From Tianweitania sp. UT-5YL-CI-8 (GTDB lineage: Bacteria; Pseudomonadota; Alphaproteobacteria; Rhizobiales; Rhizobiaceae), in contig NZ_JASCRR010000007.1 of the NCBI RefSeq assembly GCF_030010215.1, positions 124,001-188,000 on the forward strand: a stretch of DNA of 64,000 bases. Direction: 5' to 3'. Positions 35,344 through 44,770 of this stretch are shown here, one piece after another. Made by a program: the position numbers and the translations under genes. Numbering within the stretch: position 1 is the stretch's first letter; each line of letters opens with the position of its first letter. The notes beneath the pieces are model-generated. The model searched no databases. It saw only the letters and a program-made list of their open reading frames with translations, and was not told the origin of the DNA.

Positions 35344-35371
35344 TTCTGGAATACCTGGGAGGGTGGAGGAG

Positions 35372-35401
35372 AGGCCCGGCGCAAGCTGGGCCTTTTCTTT
35401 T
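35372..35401 (+). terminator. Rho-independent terminator of pckA
   Basis: A 9-bp stem with one G-U pair (AGGCCCGGC / GCTGGGCCT) and loop GCAA is followed by TTTCTTTT, starting 29 nt after the pckA stop. Confidence 0.85.
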
Positions 35402-35427
35402 GAGCGAAGGCGCGGCATGACTTCGAC

Positions 35428-35865
35428 ATGGATATCAACGACGACATCGTGATCGCGCCGGACGTGGTGATCCGCGCCGACGAGCTGGAAGAGAACTTCA
35501 TCCGTTCCTCCGGCCCGGGCGGGCAGAACGTCAACAAAGTGGCGACGGCCGTGCAACTGCGCTTCGACGCGCGCAACGCGCCCGGCCTGCCCGAACGCGT
35601 GCGCGAGCGCACGATCAAGCTCGCCGGCCAACGCGCCACCAAGGACGGCGTCATCGTCATCGAAGCCGGCCGCTTCCGCACCCAGGAGCAGAACCGCGCC
35701 GATGCGCGCGGACGGCTGACAGCGCTGGTCGCCAAGGCGGCCGAACCGCCGCCGCCGCCGCGCAAGAAGACCCGACCGACCAAGGGCTCGGTCGAGCGCA
35801 GGCTGAAATCGAAGGCGGGTCGCTCGACGGTGAAGAAACTGCGCGGACGCATCGACAACGACTGA
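35428..35865 (+). CDS. arfB: Alternative ribosome-rescue factor ArfB (YaeJ-like)
   Basis: The 145-residue protein is a codon-independent peptidyl-tRNA hydrolase of the release-factor family. RSSGPGGQNVNKV holds the catalytic GGQ at residues 31-33. The codon-recognition domains of RF1/RF2 are absent. The C-terminal tail is strongly basic with a Pro run (PPPPPRKKTRPTK), as needed to enter the empty mRNA channel of stalled ribosomes. Its start lies 26 nt past the pckA terminator, so it probably has its own promoter or depends on readthrough. Confidence 0.93.
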   Translation: MDINDDIVIAPDVVIRADELEENFIRSSGPGGQNVNKVATAVQLRFDARNAPGLPERVRERTIKLAGQRATKDGVIVIEAGRFRTQEQNRADARGRLTALVAKAAEPPPPPRKKTRPTKGSVERRLKSKAGRSTVKKLRGRIDND

Positions 35866-35939
35866 CATAAGCCTATCTTCCCAAGCACTCCGCCACGTGA
35901 CACGGTGCACTCAACTAGAACAGGCAAGGGAGAGCCAGG

Positions 35940-36458
35940 ATGGGTATTTTCGATTTCGTCAAAAATGTGGGAAAGAAGCTCGGCATCGGCGACGGTGAAG
36001 AGGCCCCGAAAGCCGAAACGCTTAAGAAGGACCTCGATTCCTACAAGCTCGGCACCGACAAGGTGACCGTGAAGGTCGAGGGCGACAAGGCCATCGTCTC
36101 CGGCGTGGTCGAAGACCAATCGATCTTCGAGAAGGCTGTCATCGCCGTTGGCAACACGCTCGGCATTTCCAAGGTCGAAGCCGGCGAACTCAAGGTTGTC
36201 GCGCCCGAATCCGGGCTCAAGCTCGATCCCGGCGTCGACATGACCGCTTTGGTCGCAGCCGCCACGCCGGCCAAGCAGCCGGTGTTGTACACGGTCAAGA
36301 AAGGCGACAATCTGTGGAAGATCGCCGAGGCACAGTATGGCAAGGGCAAGGGCGCGAAGAACCCGATCATCTTCGAGGCCAACAAGCCGATGCTGACGCA
36401 TCCCGATAAGATTTATCCCGGCCAGGTGCTGCGCATCCCGGCTATCGAGACAGCCTGA
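35940..36458 (+). CDS. BON and LysM domain protein (YgaU/Kbp-like)
   Basis: The 172-residue protein begins MGIFDFVKNVGKKLG, which is characteristic of YgaU/Kbp. A BON domain (about residues 25-90) is followed by a C-terminal LysM domain (YTVKKGDNLWKIAEAQYG to YPGQVLRIP). No signal peptide is present, consistent with the cytoplasmic E. coli protein, which binds potassium and helps under osmotic stress. That function is transferred from the homologue. GGGAG and AGG elements precede the ATG. Confidence 0.92.
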   Translation: MGIFDFVKNVGKKLGIGDGEEAPKAETLKKDLDSYKLGTDKVTVKVEGDKAIVSGVVEDQSIFEKAVIAVGNTLGISKVEAGELKVVAPESGLKLDPGVDMTALVAAATPAKQPVLYTVKKGDNLWKIAEAQYGKGKGAKNPIIFEANKPMLTHPDKIYPGQVLRIPAIETA

Positions 36459-36513
36459 AACCGGAAGACATGAATCCGTACGGCCGCAGATAGATTGGAC
36501 GGGCTTTCAGGCT

Positions 36514-36645
36514 ACCCCCCTGACCCCTCTCGGCGAGGGGTTGGAGACGTCTTTCGGTGGGTTTGAACCGCACGGTTGGAGGGGTCGAAACCCCTCATTC
36601 GAGCCTCTCCACCCCCCTCGCCTGAAGGGACTGAAGGCTCGATGA
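36514..36645. repeat. Hairpin-rich intergenic element
   Basis: The kbp-alkB gap (265 nt) contains hairpins CCCCTC-tcggc-GAGGGG (36524-36540) and GAGGGGT-cgaa-ACCCCTC (36579-36596) plus Pro-codon-like CCCCCC runs. It resembles the other dispersed repeats in style but not in sequence. It is probably another repeat family; no copy elsewhere in the window proves it. Confidence 0.5.
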
Positions 36646-36723
36646 GCGAAGAAGTTCGGCGGCTTTCGAGTCGCCGTTTTCGTTTGACGGACCTATATCG
36701 GCAGAACCAACGAGGTCACTGCC

Positions 36724-37341
36724 ATGCTCGTCCTGCCCAAAGGCGTTCGCCATATGCCCGGCTTCCTGTCCCGCGAGGTGCAGGAGGGACTGGTGGAGGA
36801 TATTCGCGCGGTGGTGCAGGCAGCACCGCTCTACGTTCCGGCGATGCCGCGCACCGGCAAGCCGTTGAGCGTGCGGATGACCAATTGCGGCGCGCTCGGC
36901 TGGGTTACCGACAAGGAAGCCGGCTACCGCTATCAGGCGACGCATCCGGTCACCGGCGAGCCCTGGCCGCCGATCCCGCAGCGACTGCTCGAACTCTGGA
37001 GCACCGTTGCGGGCTACGCCGCACCGCCCGAGGCGTGCCTCGTCAATTTCTACACCGACGATGCCAAGATGGGCCTGCATCAGGACCGCGACGAACAGGA
37101 TCTCGCCGCACCGGTGGTTTCGGTGTCGCTTGGCGATGCCTGCCTGTTCCGTATCGGCGACACGACGCGCAACGGCCCGACCTCGTCCTTCCGGCTCGAA
37201 AGCGGCGATGTCGTGGTACTGGGCGGCGCTGGGCGGCTGTGCTTTCACGGCGTCGACCGGATTTATCCGCGCACGTCGGCGCTGCTGAAGAAAGGCGGTC
37301 GCATCAACCTGACCCTGCGGCGCGTCACGAAAGCCGCGTAA
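36724..37341 (+). CDS. alkB: AlkB-type alpha-ketoglutarate-dependent DNA repair dioxygenase
   Basis: The 205-residue enzyme removes methyl groups from 1-methyladenine and 3-methylcytosine by oxidation. The Fe(II) triad can be read as His119 and Asp121 in GLHQDRDE and His175 in FHGVDRI. The 2-oxoglutarate arginines lie in GRINLTLRR. The nucleotide-recognition segment LSVRMTNCGALGW is present. It ends 3 nt before the convergent coaA stop. No adjacent ada gene is visible. Confidence 0.95.
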   Translation: MLVLPKGVRHMPGFLSREVQEGLVEDIRAVVQAAPLYVPAMPRTGKPLSVRMTNCGALGWVTDKEAGYRYQATHPVTGEPWPPIPQRLLELWSTVAGYAAPPEACLVNFYTDDAKMGLHQDRDEQDLAAPVVSVSLGDACLFRIGDTTRNGPTSSFRLESGDVVVLGGAGRLCFHGVDRIYPRTSALLKKGGRINLTLRRVTKAA

Positions 37342-37344
37342 ACC

Positions 37345-38304
37345 TCAAAGCTTGCGTAACGCCACTTCCTCAACCAGATGATCGCCGCCCTTGCGCAGGA
37401 TCAGATCGGCGCGCGGCCGCGTCGGCAGGATGTTTTCGCGGAGGTTCTTGAGGTTGATGTTGGCCCACAGCCCTTCGGCAATAGCTTGGGCCGCATCGGT
37501 CGACAGCGCGGCATAGCGGTGGAAGAACGAGGCGGGATCGCGGAACGCGGTTTCGCGCAACCGCATGAAGCGCTTGATATACCACTCGTGTATCACGTCT
37601 TCGTCGGCATCGATGTAGATGGAAAAATCAAAGAAATCGGACACGAAAGGCACGAAGTTCCCGTCTTTCGGCAGTTCGCGCGGCTGCAATACGTTCAGCC
37701 CTTCGAAGATCAGAATGTCGGGCCGGTCTATGGTGACATATTCTCCGAACATCACGTCGTAGGTCAAATGCGAGTAGAGCGGCGCCCGGACATTCGGCTG
37801 CCCCGACTTGATCGCTGATAAGAACCGCAGGAGCGCGCCGACATCGTAGCTGTCGGGAAAGCCCTTGCGTTCCATCAGATTGTTTCGTCGCAAAACCTCG
37901 TTGGGCAACAGAAACCCGTCGGTGGTGACGAGATCGACCTTCGGACTCGATGGCCAGCGCGCCAGAAGCTCCTTCAGGATACGCGCAGTCGTCGATTTGC
38001 CGACGGCGACCGAGCCCGCCATGCCGATAATGTAGGGCGTTTTGACGGTGTCATCGGAGTTGAAAAACTGCTTGCGCTGCCGAAACAGCAACTGACTGGA
38101 CTCGACATGGGCATAGAGCAGCCGCGACAGCGACAGATAGATGCGCCTGACCTCGTCGAGATCGACGGGATCGTAGAGCGAGCTCAGCCGCTTGACCTCG
38201 TCGGCCGTCAGCGTCAGCGGCGTATCGGCGCGGAACTTGGCCCACTCCTCGGCTGAATAGAACCGATAGGGCGAGTATTTTTCCGCCGGGGCCAGTTGAT
38301 CCAT
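37345..38304 (-). CDS. coaA: Type I pantothenate kinase
   Basis: The 319-residue kinase catalyses the first step of CoA synthesis. The P-loop is [33 protein letters not shown] and [11 protein letters not shown] are characteristic of CoaA. The C-terminal part contains [20 protein letters not shown] 38304 has GAGG 5 nt upstream; the longer frame is non-homologous. It lies 13 nt after hisE and ends the his-coaA run. Confidence 0.97.
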   Translation of the reverse strand: MDQLAPAEKYSPYRFYSAEEWAKFRADTPLTLTADEVKRLSSLYDPVDLDEVRRIYLSLSRLLYAHVESSQLLFRQRKQFFNSDDTVKTPYIIGMAGSVAVGKSTTARILKELLARWPSSPKVDLVTTDGFLLPNEVLRRNNLMERKGFPDSYDVGALLRFLSAIKSGQPNVRAPLYSHLTYDVMFGEYVTIDRPDILIFEGLNVLQPRELPKDGNFVPFVSDFFDFSIYIDADEDVIHEWYIKRFMRLRETAFRDPASFFHRYAALSTDAAQAIAEGLWANINLKNLRENILPTRPRADLILRKGGDHLVEEVALRKL

Positions 38305-38317
38305 CGACACCTCGCGC

Positions 38318-38641
38318 CTAGTCGTTCTTGCGGGATGCCTTTTCGGCAACTCCGCTCTGCCCCGTGCGGCGCTCCAACTCCTTCATCACGTCGGAGACGG
38401 GAACGCCAGCAATCGTCAGCACCACAAGCCAGTGGTACAAAAGATCGGCACTTTCGGAAACGAGTTCTTTTGCGTCTCCGCGTACAGCGGCTATGACCGT
38501 TTCGATGGACTCTTCGCCCAGTTTCTGCGCGGCTTTCGGCATGCCCTTCGCAAACAGCTTGGCGGTCCAGGAATCGGCTTCGCCAGACCGGGCGCGCTGC
38601 GCGACGATCTCTTCGAGGTCCTTCAGGGAAAAATCGGTCAT
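38318..38641 (-). CDS. hisE: Phosphoribosyl-ATP diphosphatase
   Basis: The 107-residue all-alpha MazG-like enzyme hydrolyses PR-ATP to PR-AMP, the second step of histidine synthesis. [17 protein letters not shown] and [17 protein letters not shown] carry the metal-binding Glu/Asp pattern E-x3-E ... E-x2-D. It is separate from hisI, as usual in alphaproteobacteria. It follows hisF by 18 nt. Confidence 0.96.
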   Translation of the reverse strand: MTDFSLKDLEEIVAQRARSGEADSWTAKLFAKGMPKAAQKLGEESIETVIAAVRGDAKELVSESADLLYHWLVVLTIAGVPVSDVMKELERRTGQSGVAEKASRKND

Positions 38642-38659
38642 TGGGCCTCGAAACTAACG

Positions 38660-39445
38660 TCAGCCGATCGGGTCGAGCCGCATCGGCAGACCCGCTTGTG
38701 CCATGTGTGCCTTGGCTTGGGCAATGGTATAGGTACCGAAGTGGAAGATCGACGCGGCAAGCACGGCCGTGGCATGGCCTTCGCGGATGCCCGCGACCAT
38801 GTGATCGAGATTTCCGACGCCGCCCGAGGCGATGACCGGCGCGCGAACCGCATCCGCAACCGCGCGCGTCAGCTCGATGTCGTAGCCGATCTTGGTGCCG
38901 TCGCGGTCCATTGAGGTGAGAAGGATTTCGCCGGCGCCGAGGTCGACAACCTTGCGCGCGAACTCGACAGCATCGATGCCGGTGCGCTCGCGACCGCCAT
39001 GGGTGAAGATTTCCCAGCGGTCGTCTTCGCCTTCGCCGGACACCTTCTTGGCGTCAATGGCAACGACGATGCACTGGTTGCCGAACTTGTCGGCGGCTTC
39101 GGCGACGAAATCGGGATTTTTCACCGCAGCGGTGTTGATCGACACCTTGTCGGCACCCGCCAAGAGCAGCTTGCGGATATCGGTAACCTGCCGCACGCCC
39201 CCGCCAACTGTCAGGGGCATGAAACACTGTTCGGCTGTGCGGGCAATCACGTCGAATATCGTCTCGCGGTTGTCGGAAGATGCCGTAATGTCGAGGAAGC
39301 ACAACTCGTCCGCGCCTGCCGCATCATAGGCCTTCGCGGCCTCGACCGGGTCGCCGGCATCGATGAGATCCACGAAGTTGACGCCCTTGACCACACGGCC
39401 GTCCTTGACGTCGAGGCAGGGGATGACACGGGCCTTTAGGGTCAT
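38660..39445 (-). CDS. hisF: Imidazole glycerol phosphate synthase cyclase subunit
   Basis: The 261-residue TIM barrel uses ammonia from HisH to form imidazole-glycerol phosphate and [25 protein letters not shown] holds the first catalytic Asp (Asp12), and CIVVAIDAK the second. [10 protein letters not shown] and [10 protein letters not shown] bind phosphate. Its ATG overlaps the stop of the ureohydrolase-like gene (ATGA), so the extra gene is embedded in the coupled operon. Confidence 0.97.
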   Translation of the reverse strand: MTLKARVIPCLDVKDGRVVKGVNFVDLIDAGDPVEAAKAYDAAGADELCFLDITASSDNRETIFDVIARTAEQCFMPLTVGGGVRQVTDIRKLLLAGADKVSINTAAVKNPDFVAEAADKFGNQCIVVAIDAKKVSGEGEDDRWEIFTHGGRERTGIDAVEFARKVVDLGAGEILLTSMDRDGTKIGYDIELTRAVADAVRAPVIASGGVGNLDHMVAGIREGHATAVLAASIFHFGTYTIAQAKAHMAQAGLPMRLDPIG

Positions 39446-40320
39446 CGGGTCGGCTCCACCGGCAGGTCTTGTGGGTGCTCCGCCTGACGATTTTCCAGCG
39501 TTTCCAGGAGTTCGGTCAGCAGGCGGCCGACGATGGGCGGAACCTCGTCTTCGGCGTCGAACAGGGGATCATAGGCCGAAAGCGTGAGGCCGGAAATCGG
39601 CAGCGCACCTGCCAGGCTGCAGGCCATCTGCCTGAGGTGTTCCGGGTCCGGACCGCCCTCGCTGACATAGCGGTTGGCCTGGAGCTTCCTGGGATTGTGG
39701 ACATCGAGATCGAGATGCATGTGGACGCGCTGTGCTCCGGCGGCCTTGAGCTTATCTGAAGCGGCAACCGCATCGGCGCATTCGCTGCGGATGATCGGAA
39801 GTGTCTTCAGAAGCTCGCGCTCGCCTGGATCGAGGTCGCGCGCGTCGATAAGCAGGCAGCGCGACGGATCGATGGGGCGGAAACCGGGGATACCCTTGGT
39901 CATGCCGTGCCAGCACAAGCCAAGCACCGTCGCCAAAGCCATGCCGTCGAGAAAGCCCGAAACCGAGGTTTCCGGCGTGTTGAGATCGCCGTGTTGGTCG
40001 GCCCAGACGATGGCGTCAGAATCCTCGCCGCCGATGGAGCCTGCCGTGGTGAGGCAATTGCCGGCCAGAACGATTGGAAACCGGTCCTGCTCGCGCGCTT
40101 GACGCACGGCGTTTGCCACAGCGCCGCAGACCGCGAAACCGGTGGCGATTTCGCGCTGCTGCTCGTCGCCGACCTTGCCGATGTCTTCGACCGACACATC
40201 GTGGCCGGCATAGGTCAGCGCCTCGCTCAGTCCCCCGGTAATCAGGGCTTCCGGGCCTTGCCCGAAACCGCCATGGAAATGGCCGCTGTCATAGGGGGCG
40301 AGAATGAGTGCGATCTTCAT
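39442..40320 (-). CDS. Ureohydrolase (arginase/agmatinase)-fold protein with an altered metal site, within the his operon
   Basis: The 292-residue protein fits the arginase fold. Two metal motifs remain: [11 protein letters not shown] (Asp108, His110, Asp112, for D-x-H-x-D) and MHLDLDV (Asp204, Asp206, for D-x-D). The first motif, normally GGDH, is AGNC (residues 86-89), so a manganese-ligand His is replaced by Cys. It overlaps hisA upstream and hisF downstream by 4 nt each. Arginase, agmatinase, formimidoylglutamase or another amidine hydrolase cannot be told apart from sequence. Histidine pathway intermediates carry a formamidine group, which makes a pathway-linked role worth testing (inference). 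Confidence 0.8.
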   Translation of the reverse strand: MKIALILAPYDSGHFHGGFGQGPEALITGGLSEALTYAGHDVSVEDIGKVGDEQQREIATGFAVCGAVANAVRQAREQDRFPIVLAGNCLTTAGSIGGEDSDAIVWADQHGDLNTPETSVSGFLDGMALATVLGLCWHGMTKGIPGFRPIDPSRCLLIDARDLDPGERELLKTLPIIRSECADAVAASDKLKAAGAQRVHMHLDLDVHNPRKLQANRYVSEGGPDPEHLRQMACSLAGALPISGLTLSAYDPLFDAEDEVPPIVGRLLTELLETLENRQAEHPQDLPVEPTR

Positions 40321-41066
40321 TGGCCTGTCGCTCCCGCTGCCTCGCCGCGCAGGACCGCAAGCGCTTCCTTGGGGTCGATGCGCCCATCATAGAGCGCGCG
40401 ACCGGAAATCGCGCCTTCGAGCTTTCGCGCATCCGGCATGGTCAGGCGCACGATATCGGCGATGGAAGCAAGTCCGCCCGACGCGATGACCGGAATGGAT
40501 ACGGCTTCGGCCAGGTCGATGGTCGCGTCCCAGTTGATGCCGGCCAGGATACCGTCGCGGTCGATATCGGTGTAGATGATCGCGGAGACGCCCGCGCCCT
40601 CGAATTTTTGGGCCAGTTCGATTACGCCGAGGCTGGAAGCCTCGGCCCAGCCTTCGACCGCGACCTTGCCGCCCTTGGCGTCGATGCCGACGGCGATCTT
40701 GCCGGGGAATTGCTTGCAGGCCTGCTTGACCAATTCCGGATCGCGCACGGCAACCGTGCCGAGGATGACACGCGTCAGCCCTTTGGACAGCCATGCTTCA
40801 ATGTGGTCGAGCGTGCGAATGCCGCCGCCGAGCTGCACCGGATTTTTCGTTGCTTTCAGGATCGCCTCGACGGCTGCGCCATTAACGCTCTCGCCGGCGA
40901 AGGCGCCATTGAGGTCAACGACATGCAGCCACTCGAACCCCTGGTCCTCGAAAGCCTTGGCCTGTGCGGCCGGGTCGGGGTTGTAGACGGTGGCCTGCTC
41001 CATGTCGCCCAGCTTGAGGCGAACGCACTGGCCGTCCTTCAGGTCAATAGCGGGGAAAAGGATCAA
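40317..41066 (-). CDS. hisA: ProFAR isomerase
   Basis: The 249-residue TIM barrel isomerises ProFAR to [21 protein letters not shown] contains the catalytic Asp8, and [10 protein letters not shown] the second. [13 protein letters not shown] and [11 protein letters not shown] form the phosphate sites. No ATG fits the conserved N-terminus. TTG at 41066 has GAGG 8 nt upstream and overlaps the hisH stop (TTGA), so the start is set by coupling. Confidence 0.96.
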   Translation of the reverse strand: MILFPAIDLKDGQCVRLKLGDMEQATVYNPDPAAQAKAFEDQGFEWLHVVDLNGAFAGESVNGAAVEAILKATKNPVQLGGGIRTLDHIEAWLSKGLTRVILGTVAVRDPELVKQACKQFPGKIAVGIDAKGGKVAVEGWAEASSLGVIELAQKFEGAGVSAIIYTDIDRDGILAGINWDATIDLAEAVSIPVIASGGLASIADIVRLTMPDARKLEGAISGRALYDGRIDPKEALAVLRGEAAGATGQ

Positions 41067-41713
41067 GGCTTCCACCTCAGGAAATTGGCGATGAGAGCGA
41101 GGCCGAGCGCCTGGCTCTTTTCGGGATGAAACTGGGTTCCGGCCATGTTGTCGCGGCCCACCGCTGCGGTGACCGGGCCGCCATAATCGGCAAGCGCCAA
41201 AACCTCTGGATCGTTGCCGGCATCCAAATGGTAGGAGTGCACGAAATAAGCGTGCAGACCGCCCTCTCCCGTCGGAATTCCGTCGAACAGCGGGTGTGAA
41301 TGTTTCACGTGAATCGTGTTCCAGCCGATCTGCGGTATCTTCAGCGAAGGGTCGGTGGGCTCGATTTCCTTGACGTCGCCGGCAATCCAGCCAAAACCAT
41401 CCGTGATGGTTTTTTCCAACCCGCGCTCGGACATCAGCTGCATGCCGACGCATATACCAAGAAATGGCCGGGCCTTCTTCTCCACCCCATCTCGGATGGC
41501 CTCGACCATGCCGGGAACCGCGTCCAGACCGGCGCGACAATCGGCATAGGCGCCGACGCCAGGCAGCACGATACGGTCGGCAGTCGCCACCCGGTCGGCA
41601 TCCGCGGTCAGGTCGATTTCAGCTGGTATGCCGGCCTCGCGGGCGGCGCGCTCGAAGGCTTTCGTGGCCGAGCGGAGATTGCCCGAGCCATAGTCGATGA
41701 TGGCAACGCGCAT
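41063..41713 (-). CDS. hisH: Imidazole glycerol phosphate synthase glutaminase subunit
   Basis: The 216-residue class I glutamine amidotransferase supplies ammonia to HisF. The N-terminus [13 protein letters not shown] is typical, Cys88 in [10 protein letters not shown] is the nucleophile, and the His-Glu pair lies in [12 protein letters not shown] parS-like 16-mer is present within the coding sequence (41301-41316). It lies 1 nt after the DUF2628-like gene, in the usual rhizobial hisB-x-hisH-hisA order. Confidence 0.97.
   Translation of the reverse strand: MRVAIIDYGSGNLRSATKAFERAAREAGIPAEIDLTADADRVATADRIVLPGVGAYADCRAGLDAVPGMVEAIRDGVEKKARPFLGICVGMQLMSERGLEKTITDGFGWIAGDVKEIEPTDPSLKIPQIGWNTIHVKHSHPLFDGIPTGEGGLHAYFVHSYHLDAGNDPEVLALADYGGPVTAAVGRDNMAGTQFHPEKSQALGLALIANFLRWKP
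41301..41316. other. Weak parS-like 16-mer inside hisH
   Basis: TGTTTCACGTGAATCG matches the ParB-site consensus TGTTTCACGTGAAACA at 14 of 16 positions. It is 15 kb on the other side of the presumed origin from the other sites, so it could be chance. Confidence 0.3.
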
Positions 41714-41714
41714 G

Positions 41715-42197
41715 TCAGGCCCTTCCGGGATAGTTCAGCAGGAGTGCCGCGCCCGATGGAGCAGGCCGAGGGTTCGTGCCCGGTGTGATTGTCATCGCCA
41801 GCGGCTGCACGGGCTCGTCGGCCACATGCGCAGCAGCCTGGGCTGCGTAGCGCAATTCGGCTTCGTCGCGGCTTCCGGCGACCAGTGTGCCCCATTCGGC
41901 CCAGTCCTTGCGGAGCAGTGCGGCGATGCGCATGCCTTGGCCTTCCAGACCGACATAGATCGACACCAGCAGGGACAGAAGCGATGCCGCCACCGGATGC
42001 AGCCCGTAGCTCGCCAGCGAGATCATCACCATGACGAGCAACGCGACAGCCGCCTCAAGCCAGAGGCGATGCCACAAAAGCCAGAACACCGGGACTATGA
42101 AAGCGAGAAACGCAAAACCGTCGCGGACCAGTACCGCGTCCTGAAATGCCTTGCCGCCCGCCTGTCCCGGCGGCTCCATCACCACATAGACGGACAT
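41715..42197 (-). CDS. DUF2628-like small membrane protein
   Basis: The 160-residue protein has hydrophobic segments at about 28-43, 47-65 and 68-85. The first is preceded by the loop [22 protein letters not shown] in two pieces, a pattern typical of DUF2628 proteins that precede hisH in rhizobia. The C-terminal third is hydrophilic and ends in a Pro-rich tail. The function is unknown. Its place between hisB and hisH is conserved, but no role in histidine synthesis follows from that. Confidence 0.7.
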   Translation of the reverse strand: MSVYVVMEPPGQAGGKAFQDAVLVRDGFAFLAFIVPVFWLLWHRLWLEAAVALLVMVMISLASYGLHPVAASLLSLLVSIYVGLEGQGMRIAALLRKDWAEWGTLVAGSRDEAELRYAAQAAAHVADEPVQPLAMTITPGTNPRPAPSGAALLLNYPGRA

Positions 42198-42200
42198 GGT

Positions 42201-42800
42201 CTATCCTTTCAGGCTGCCCTTGGTCGAAGGCACGACGTCGGGTTGGCGGGGGTCGCTTTCGAGCGCCGTTCGCAACACGCGCGCCACCGCCTTGAAGCAG
42301 GTCTCGGCGATATGGTGGTTGTTGGCGCCATAGAGGTTGGTGACATGCAGCGTGATGCCGGCATGCTGCGCCAGAGCCTGGAAGAATTCGCGCACCAGCT
42401 CGGTGTCGAAAGTGCCGATCTTGGGCGCAGAGAATTTCACGTCCCAGACCAGGAACGGCCGGCCTGAGACGTCGATGGCGGCCCGCGTCAGCGTCTCGTC
42501 CATGGCGAGGTCGAGCGAGGCATAGCGCGTGATGCCTCGCCGCTCGCCCAGAGCCTTGGACAGCGCCTGGCCGATGGCAATGCCGGTGTCCTCGACCGTA
42601 TGGTGGTCGTCGATATGCAGGTCGCCCTTGGCGGTGACCCTCATGTCGATCAGCGAATGCCGCGACAGCTGGTCGAGCATGTGGTCGAAGAAGCCGACGC
42701 CCGTCGCCATATCGGCGCGGCCGGTGCCATCGACATCGAGGGAAACCGAGATCTCGGTCTCCTTGGTTGCACGGCTGACTTCGGCTTTGCGAGCGGACAT
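42201..42800 (-). CDS. hisB: Imidazoleglycerol-phosphate dehydratase
   Basis: The 199-residue manganese enzyme dehydrates IGP to imidazole-acetol phosphate. The duplicated metal motifs are [11 protein letters not shown] and [12 protein letters not shown], with [14 protein letters not shown] near the N-terminus. It is monofunctional (no HisN-type phosphatase domain). It starts the minus-strand his run and is divergent from hslV across 181 nt, where the promoters for both directions must lie. Confidence 0.97.
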   Translation of the reverse strand: MSARKAEVSRATKETEISVSLDVDGTGRADMATGVGFFDHMLDQLSRHSLIDMRVTAKGDLHIDDHHTVEDTGIAIGQALSKALGERRGITRYASLDLAMDETLTRAAIDVSGRPFLVWDVKFSAPKIGTFDTELVREFFQALAQHAGITLHVTNLYGANNHHIAETCFKAVARVLRTALESDPRQPDVVPSTKGSLKG

Positions 42801-42981
42801 TTCGGGCTCATCCTTCGTGGAAACGAAAGCCTTCTACCAGCATGAACGGGTGAATGAAAGTTGGCAAAACAGCGCGCGCTGGTCGGAATTGCAATCGCCG
42901 CGGCCATGCATACATATGCGGCGACCAACCCTCGTAACGCGCACGCCGCCGATTGGGGCCGCGCGCATCGGAGCATCTTAC

Positions 42982-43533
42982 ATGTCGAATGAACTTTCCA
43001 TGCACGCCACGACCATCGTCACCGTGCGCAAGGGCAACAAGGTGGTGATCGCCGGCGATGGCCAGGTAAGCCTCGGCCAGACTATTATGAAGGGCAATGC
43101 GCGCAAGGTGCGCCGCATCGGCAAGGGCGGCAACGTCATCACCGGCTTTGCCGGCGCCACCGCCGACGCCTTCACCCTGCTCGAGCGGCTCGAGGCCAAG
43201 CTCGAACAATATCCCGACCAGCTGACCCGCGCCTGCGTCGAGCTCGCCAAGGACTGGCGCACCGACCGCTATCTGCGCCGGCTGGAAGCAATGATGCTGG
43301 TGGCCGACAAGGGCGTGACGCTGGCGCTGACCGGCAATGGCGACGTGCTCGAACCCGAACAGGGCGTCATGGCCATTGGCTCGGGCGGCAACTATGCGCT
43401 GGCCGCAGCGCGCGCTCTGCTCGACACCGACAAGGACGCGGAGGAAATCGCGCGCAAGGCAATGCAGATCGCCTCCGAAATCTGCGTCTACACCAACAAC
43501 AACTTCGTGGTCGAAACGCTCGATGCAGAATGA
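42982..43533 (+). CDS. hslV: ATP-dependent protease subunit HslV (ClpQ)
   Basis: The 183-residue proteasome-like peptidase has its N-terminal nucleophile after a short propeptide. MSNELSMHA is followed by [19 protein letters not shown], so Thr10 should be exposed. [10 protein letters not shown] and [17 protein letters not shown] are family motifs. It pairs with HslU to degrade misfolded and regulatory proteins. The last 11 nt overlap the GNAT gene. hslU is not adjacent but three genes downstream. Confidence 0.96.
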   Translation: MSNELSMHATTIVTVRKGNKVVIAGDGQVSLGQTIMKGNARKVRRIGKGGNVITGFAGATADAFTLLERLEAKLEQYPDQLTRACVELAKDWRTDRYLRRLEAMMLVADKGVTLALTGNGDVLEPEQGVMAIGSGGNYALAAARALLDTDKDAEEIARKAMQIASEICVYTNNNFVVETLDAE

Positions 43534-44029
43534 TCCGGTGTATGACTTCCGGCCGGTGACGGCCAAAGATCTGCCGCTACTGGCCAACTGGCTGGCCGAG
43601 CCCCATGTTGCCGAATGGTGGGGTCCGGCCGATGAAGAGCTCGCCCAGATCCGCGAGCATATGGACAGCATCTCCGTCGAGCCGCTGATCGTCGAACTCG
43701 ACGGCAAGCCGATCGCCTACCTCCAGAGCTACGATCCGCATATGGAGGACGACCATCCCTATGCCGACCAACCCTATGGCACGCTTGGACTCGACATCTC
43801 CATCGGTCCGGCGGAATATTTGGGCCAGGGACACGGGTCGGCGATCCTTGACCAATTCGCCGAAGAGCTGTTCGAGGAAGGGACGCCACGCCTGATCATC
43901 GATCCCGATCCGTCAAATGCGCGCGCAATCCGCGCCTATGCAAAAGCCGGTTTCCAGCCCATAGGCGAGCGAACAAGCGTCTATGGACCGGCGCTGTTGA
44001 TGGCGCGCGACGCGCCAGACGAAGAGTAG
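43523..44029 (+). CDS. GNAT-family N-acetyltransferase, AAC(6')-like
   Basis: The 168-residue acetyltransferase opens [21 protein letters not shown] and HVAEWWG, the N-terminal pattern seen in AAC(6')-type GNATs. The acetyl-CoA loop [15 protein letters not shown] fits motif A (Q/R-x2-G-x-G/A), and [13 protein letters not shown] motif B. Despite the resemblance, chromosomal copies beside hslV are usually annotated only as GNATs; a resistance role should not be assumed. ATG 43523 overlaps hslV by 11 nt, implying coupling. Confidence 0.87.
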   Translation: MQNDPVYDFRPVTAKDLPLLANWLAEPHVAEWWGPADEELAQIREHMDSISVEPLIVELDGKPIAYLQSYDPHMEDDHPYADQPYGTLGLDISIGPAEYLGQGHGSAILDQFAEELFEEGTPRLIIDPDPSNARAIRAYAKAGFQPIGERTSVYGPALLMARDAPDEE

Positions 44030-44116
44030 CCGACTGCCGCCCATTCATCGCGGCTCCAAAAGCGCTGCAAATGTGCTTTTGTGGGCTGGGACTGATTCGG
44101 ACACACAGGGGGCACG

Positions 44117-44716
44117 GTGGCTCAAGCGACGCTGACCCGAGACCGTTCGGCATGGGGATTGGACTGGAAGGGCGGCATCGGCGTTGCCGTCCTCCTGGTC
44201 GCAGCACAAGCCATCATCCTGCATCTTCTCGGTCGCATCTGGATCTGCAAATGCGGCACTGTGAAATTGTGGCATGGCGTGGTGATGAGTTCGGAGAACT
44301 CGCAGCACCTGTCCGACTGGTACACCTTCTCCCACATCATCCACGGTTTCCTGTTCTACTGGCTGTTCTGGCTCATCTTCCGCCGTTCGACCGTGTGGAC
44401 GCGCCTGTCCTTCGCCATCCTGCTCGAAGCGGCGTGGGAAATCCTGGAGAACAGCCCGATCATCATCAACCGCTATCGCGAGGCGACGATCTCGCTGGAT
44501 TATTTCGGCGACAGCATCGTCAATTCGGTGGCGGACACGCTGTGGATGGTGCTGGGCTTTGCGCTGGCGGCCCGCCTGCCGATCTGGCTGACGCTCATGC
44601 TCGCCATCGTCTTCGAACTGGTGGTCGGCTATCTGATCCGCGACAACCTCACGCTCAACGTGCTGATGCTGGTCTATCCGCTGGAGTCGGTGAAAGCCTG
44701 GCAAGGCGGGAGTTGA
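44117..44716 (+). CDS. DUF2585 (UPF0314) membrane protein
   Basis: The 199-residue membrane protein has hydrophobic segments at about 19-40, 72-90 and two to three more near the C-terminus. The block [20 protein letters not shown] with [18 protein letters not shown], and [19 protein letters not shown], are highly conserved in DUF2585 of alphaproteobacteria. The function is unknown. The start is GTG at 44117 with a GGGGG run just upstream. Confidence 0.85.
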   Translation: MAQATLTRDRSAWGLDWKGGIGVAVLLVAAQAIILHLLGRIWICKCGTVKLWHGVVMSSENSQHLSDWYTFSHIIHGFLFYWLFWLIFRRSTVWTRLSFAILLEAAWEILENSPIIINRYREATISLDYFGDSIVNSVADTLWMVLGFALAARLPIWLTLMLAIVFELVVGYLIRDNLTLNVLMLVYPLESVKAWQGGS

Positions 44717-44770
44717 GATTTCGACAGGCCACCATGACGCAATCCCTAAACACTCTGGGCGGACATCGTA

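Noticed and set aside
34396-35910. Long open frame antisense to pckA and arfB
   Set aside because: Composition is typical of a shadow frame (His/Arg/Gly-rich), and both plus-strand genes have clear catalytic motifs.
43523-44029. Dedicated aminoglycoside resistance gene
   Set aside because: The AAC(6')-like pattern is shared by many chromosomal GNATs, and the position next to hslV is that of a core gene, so only a family-level call is justified.
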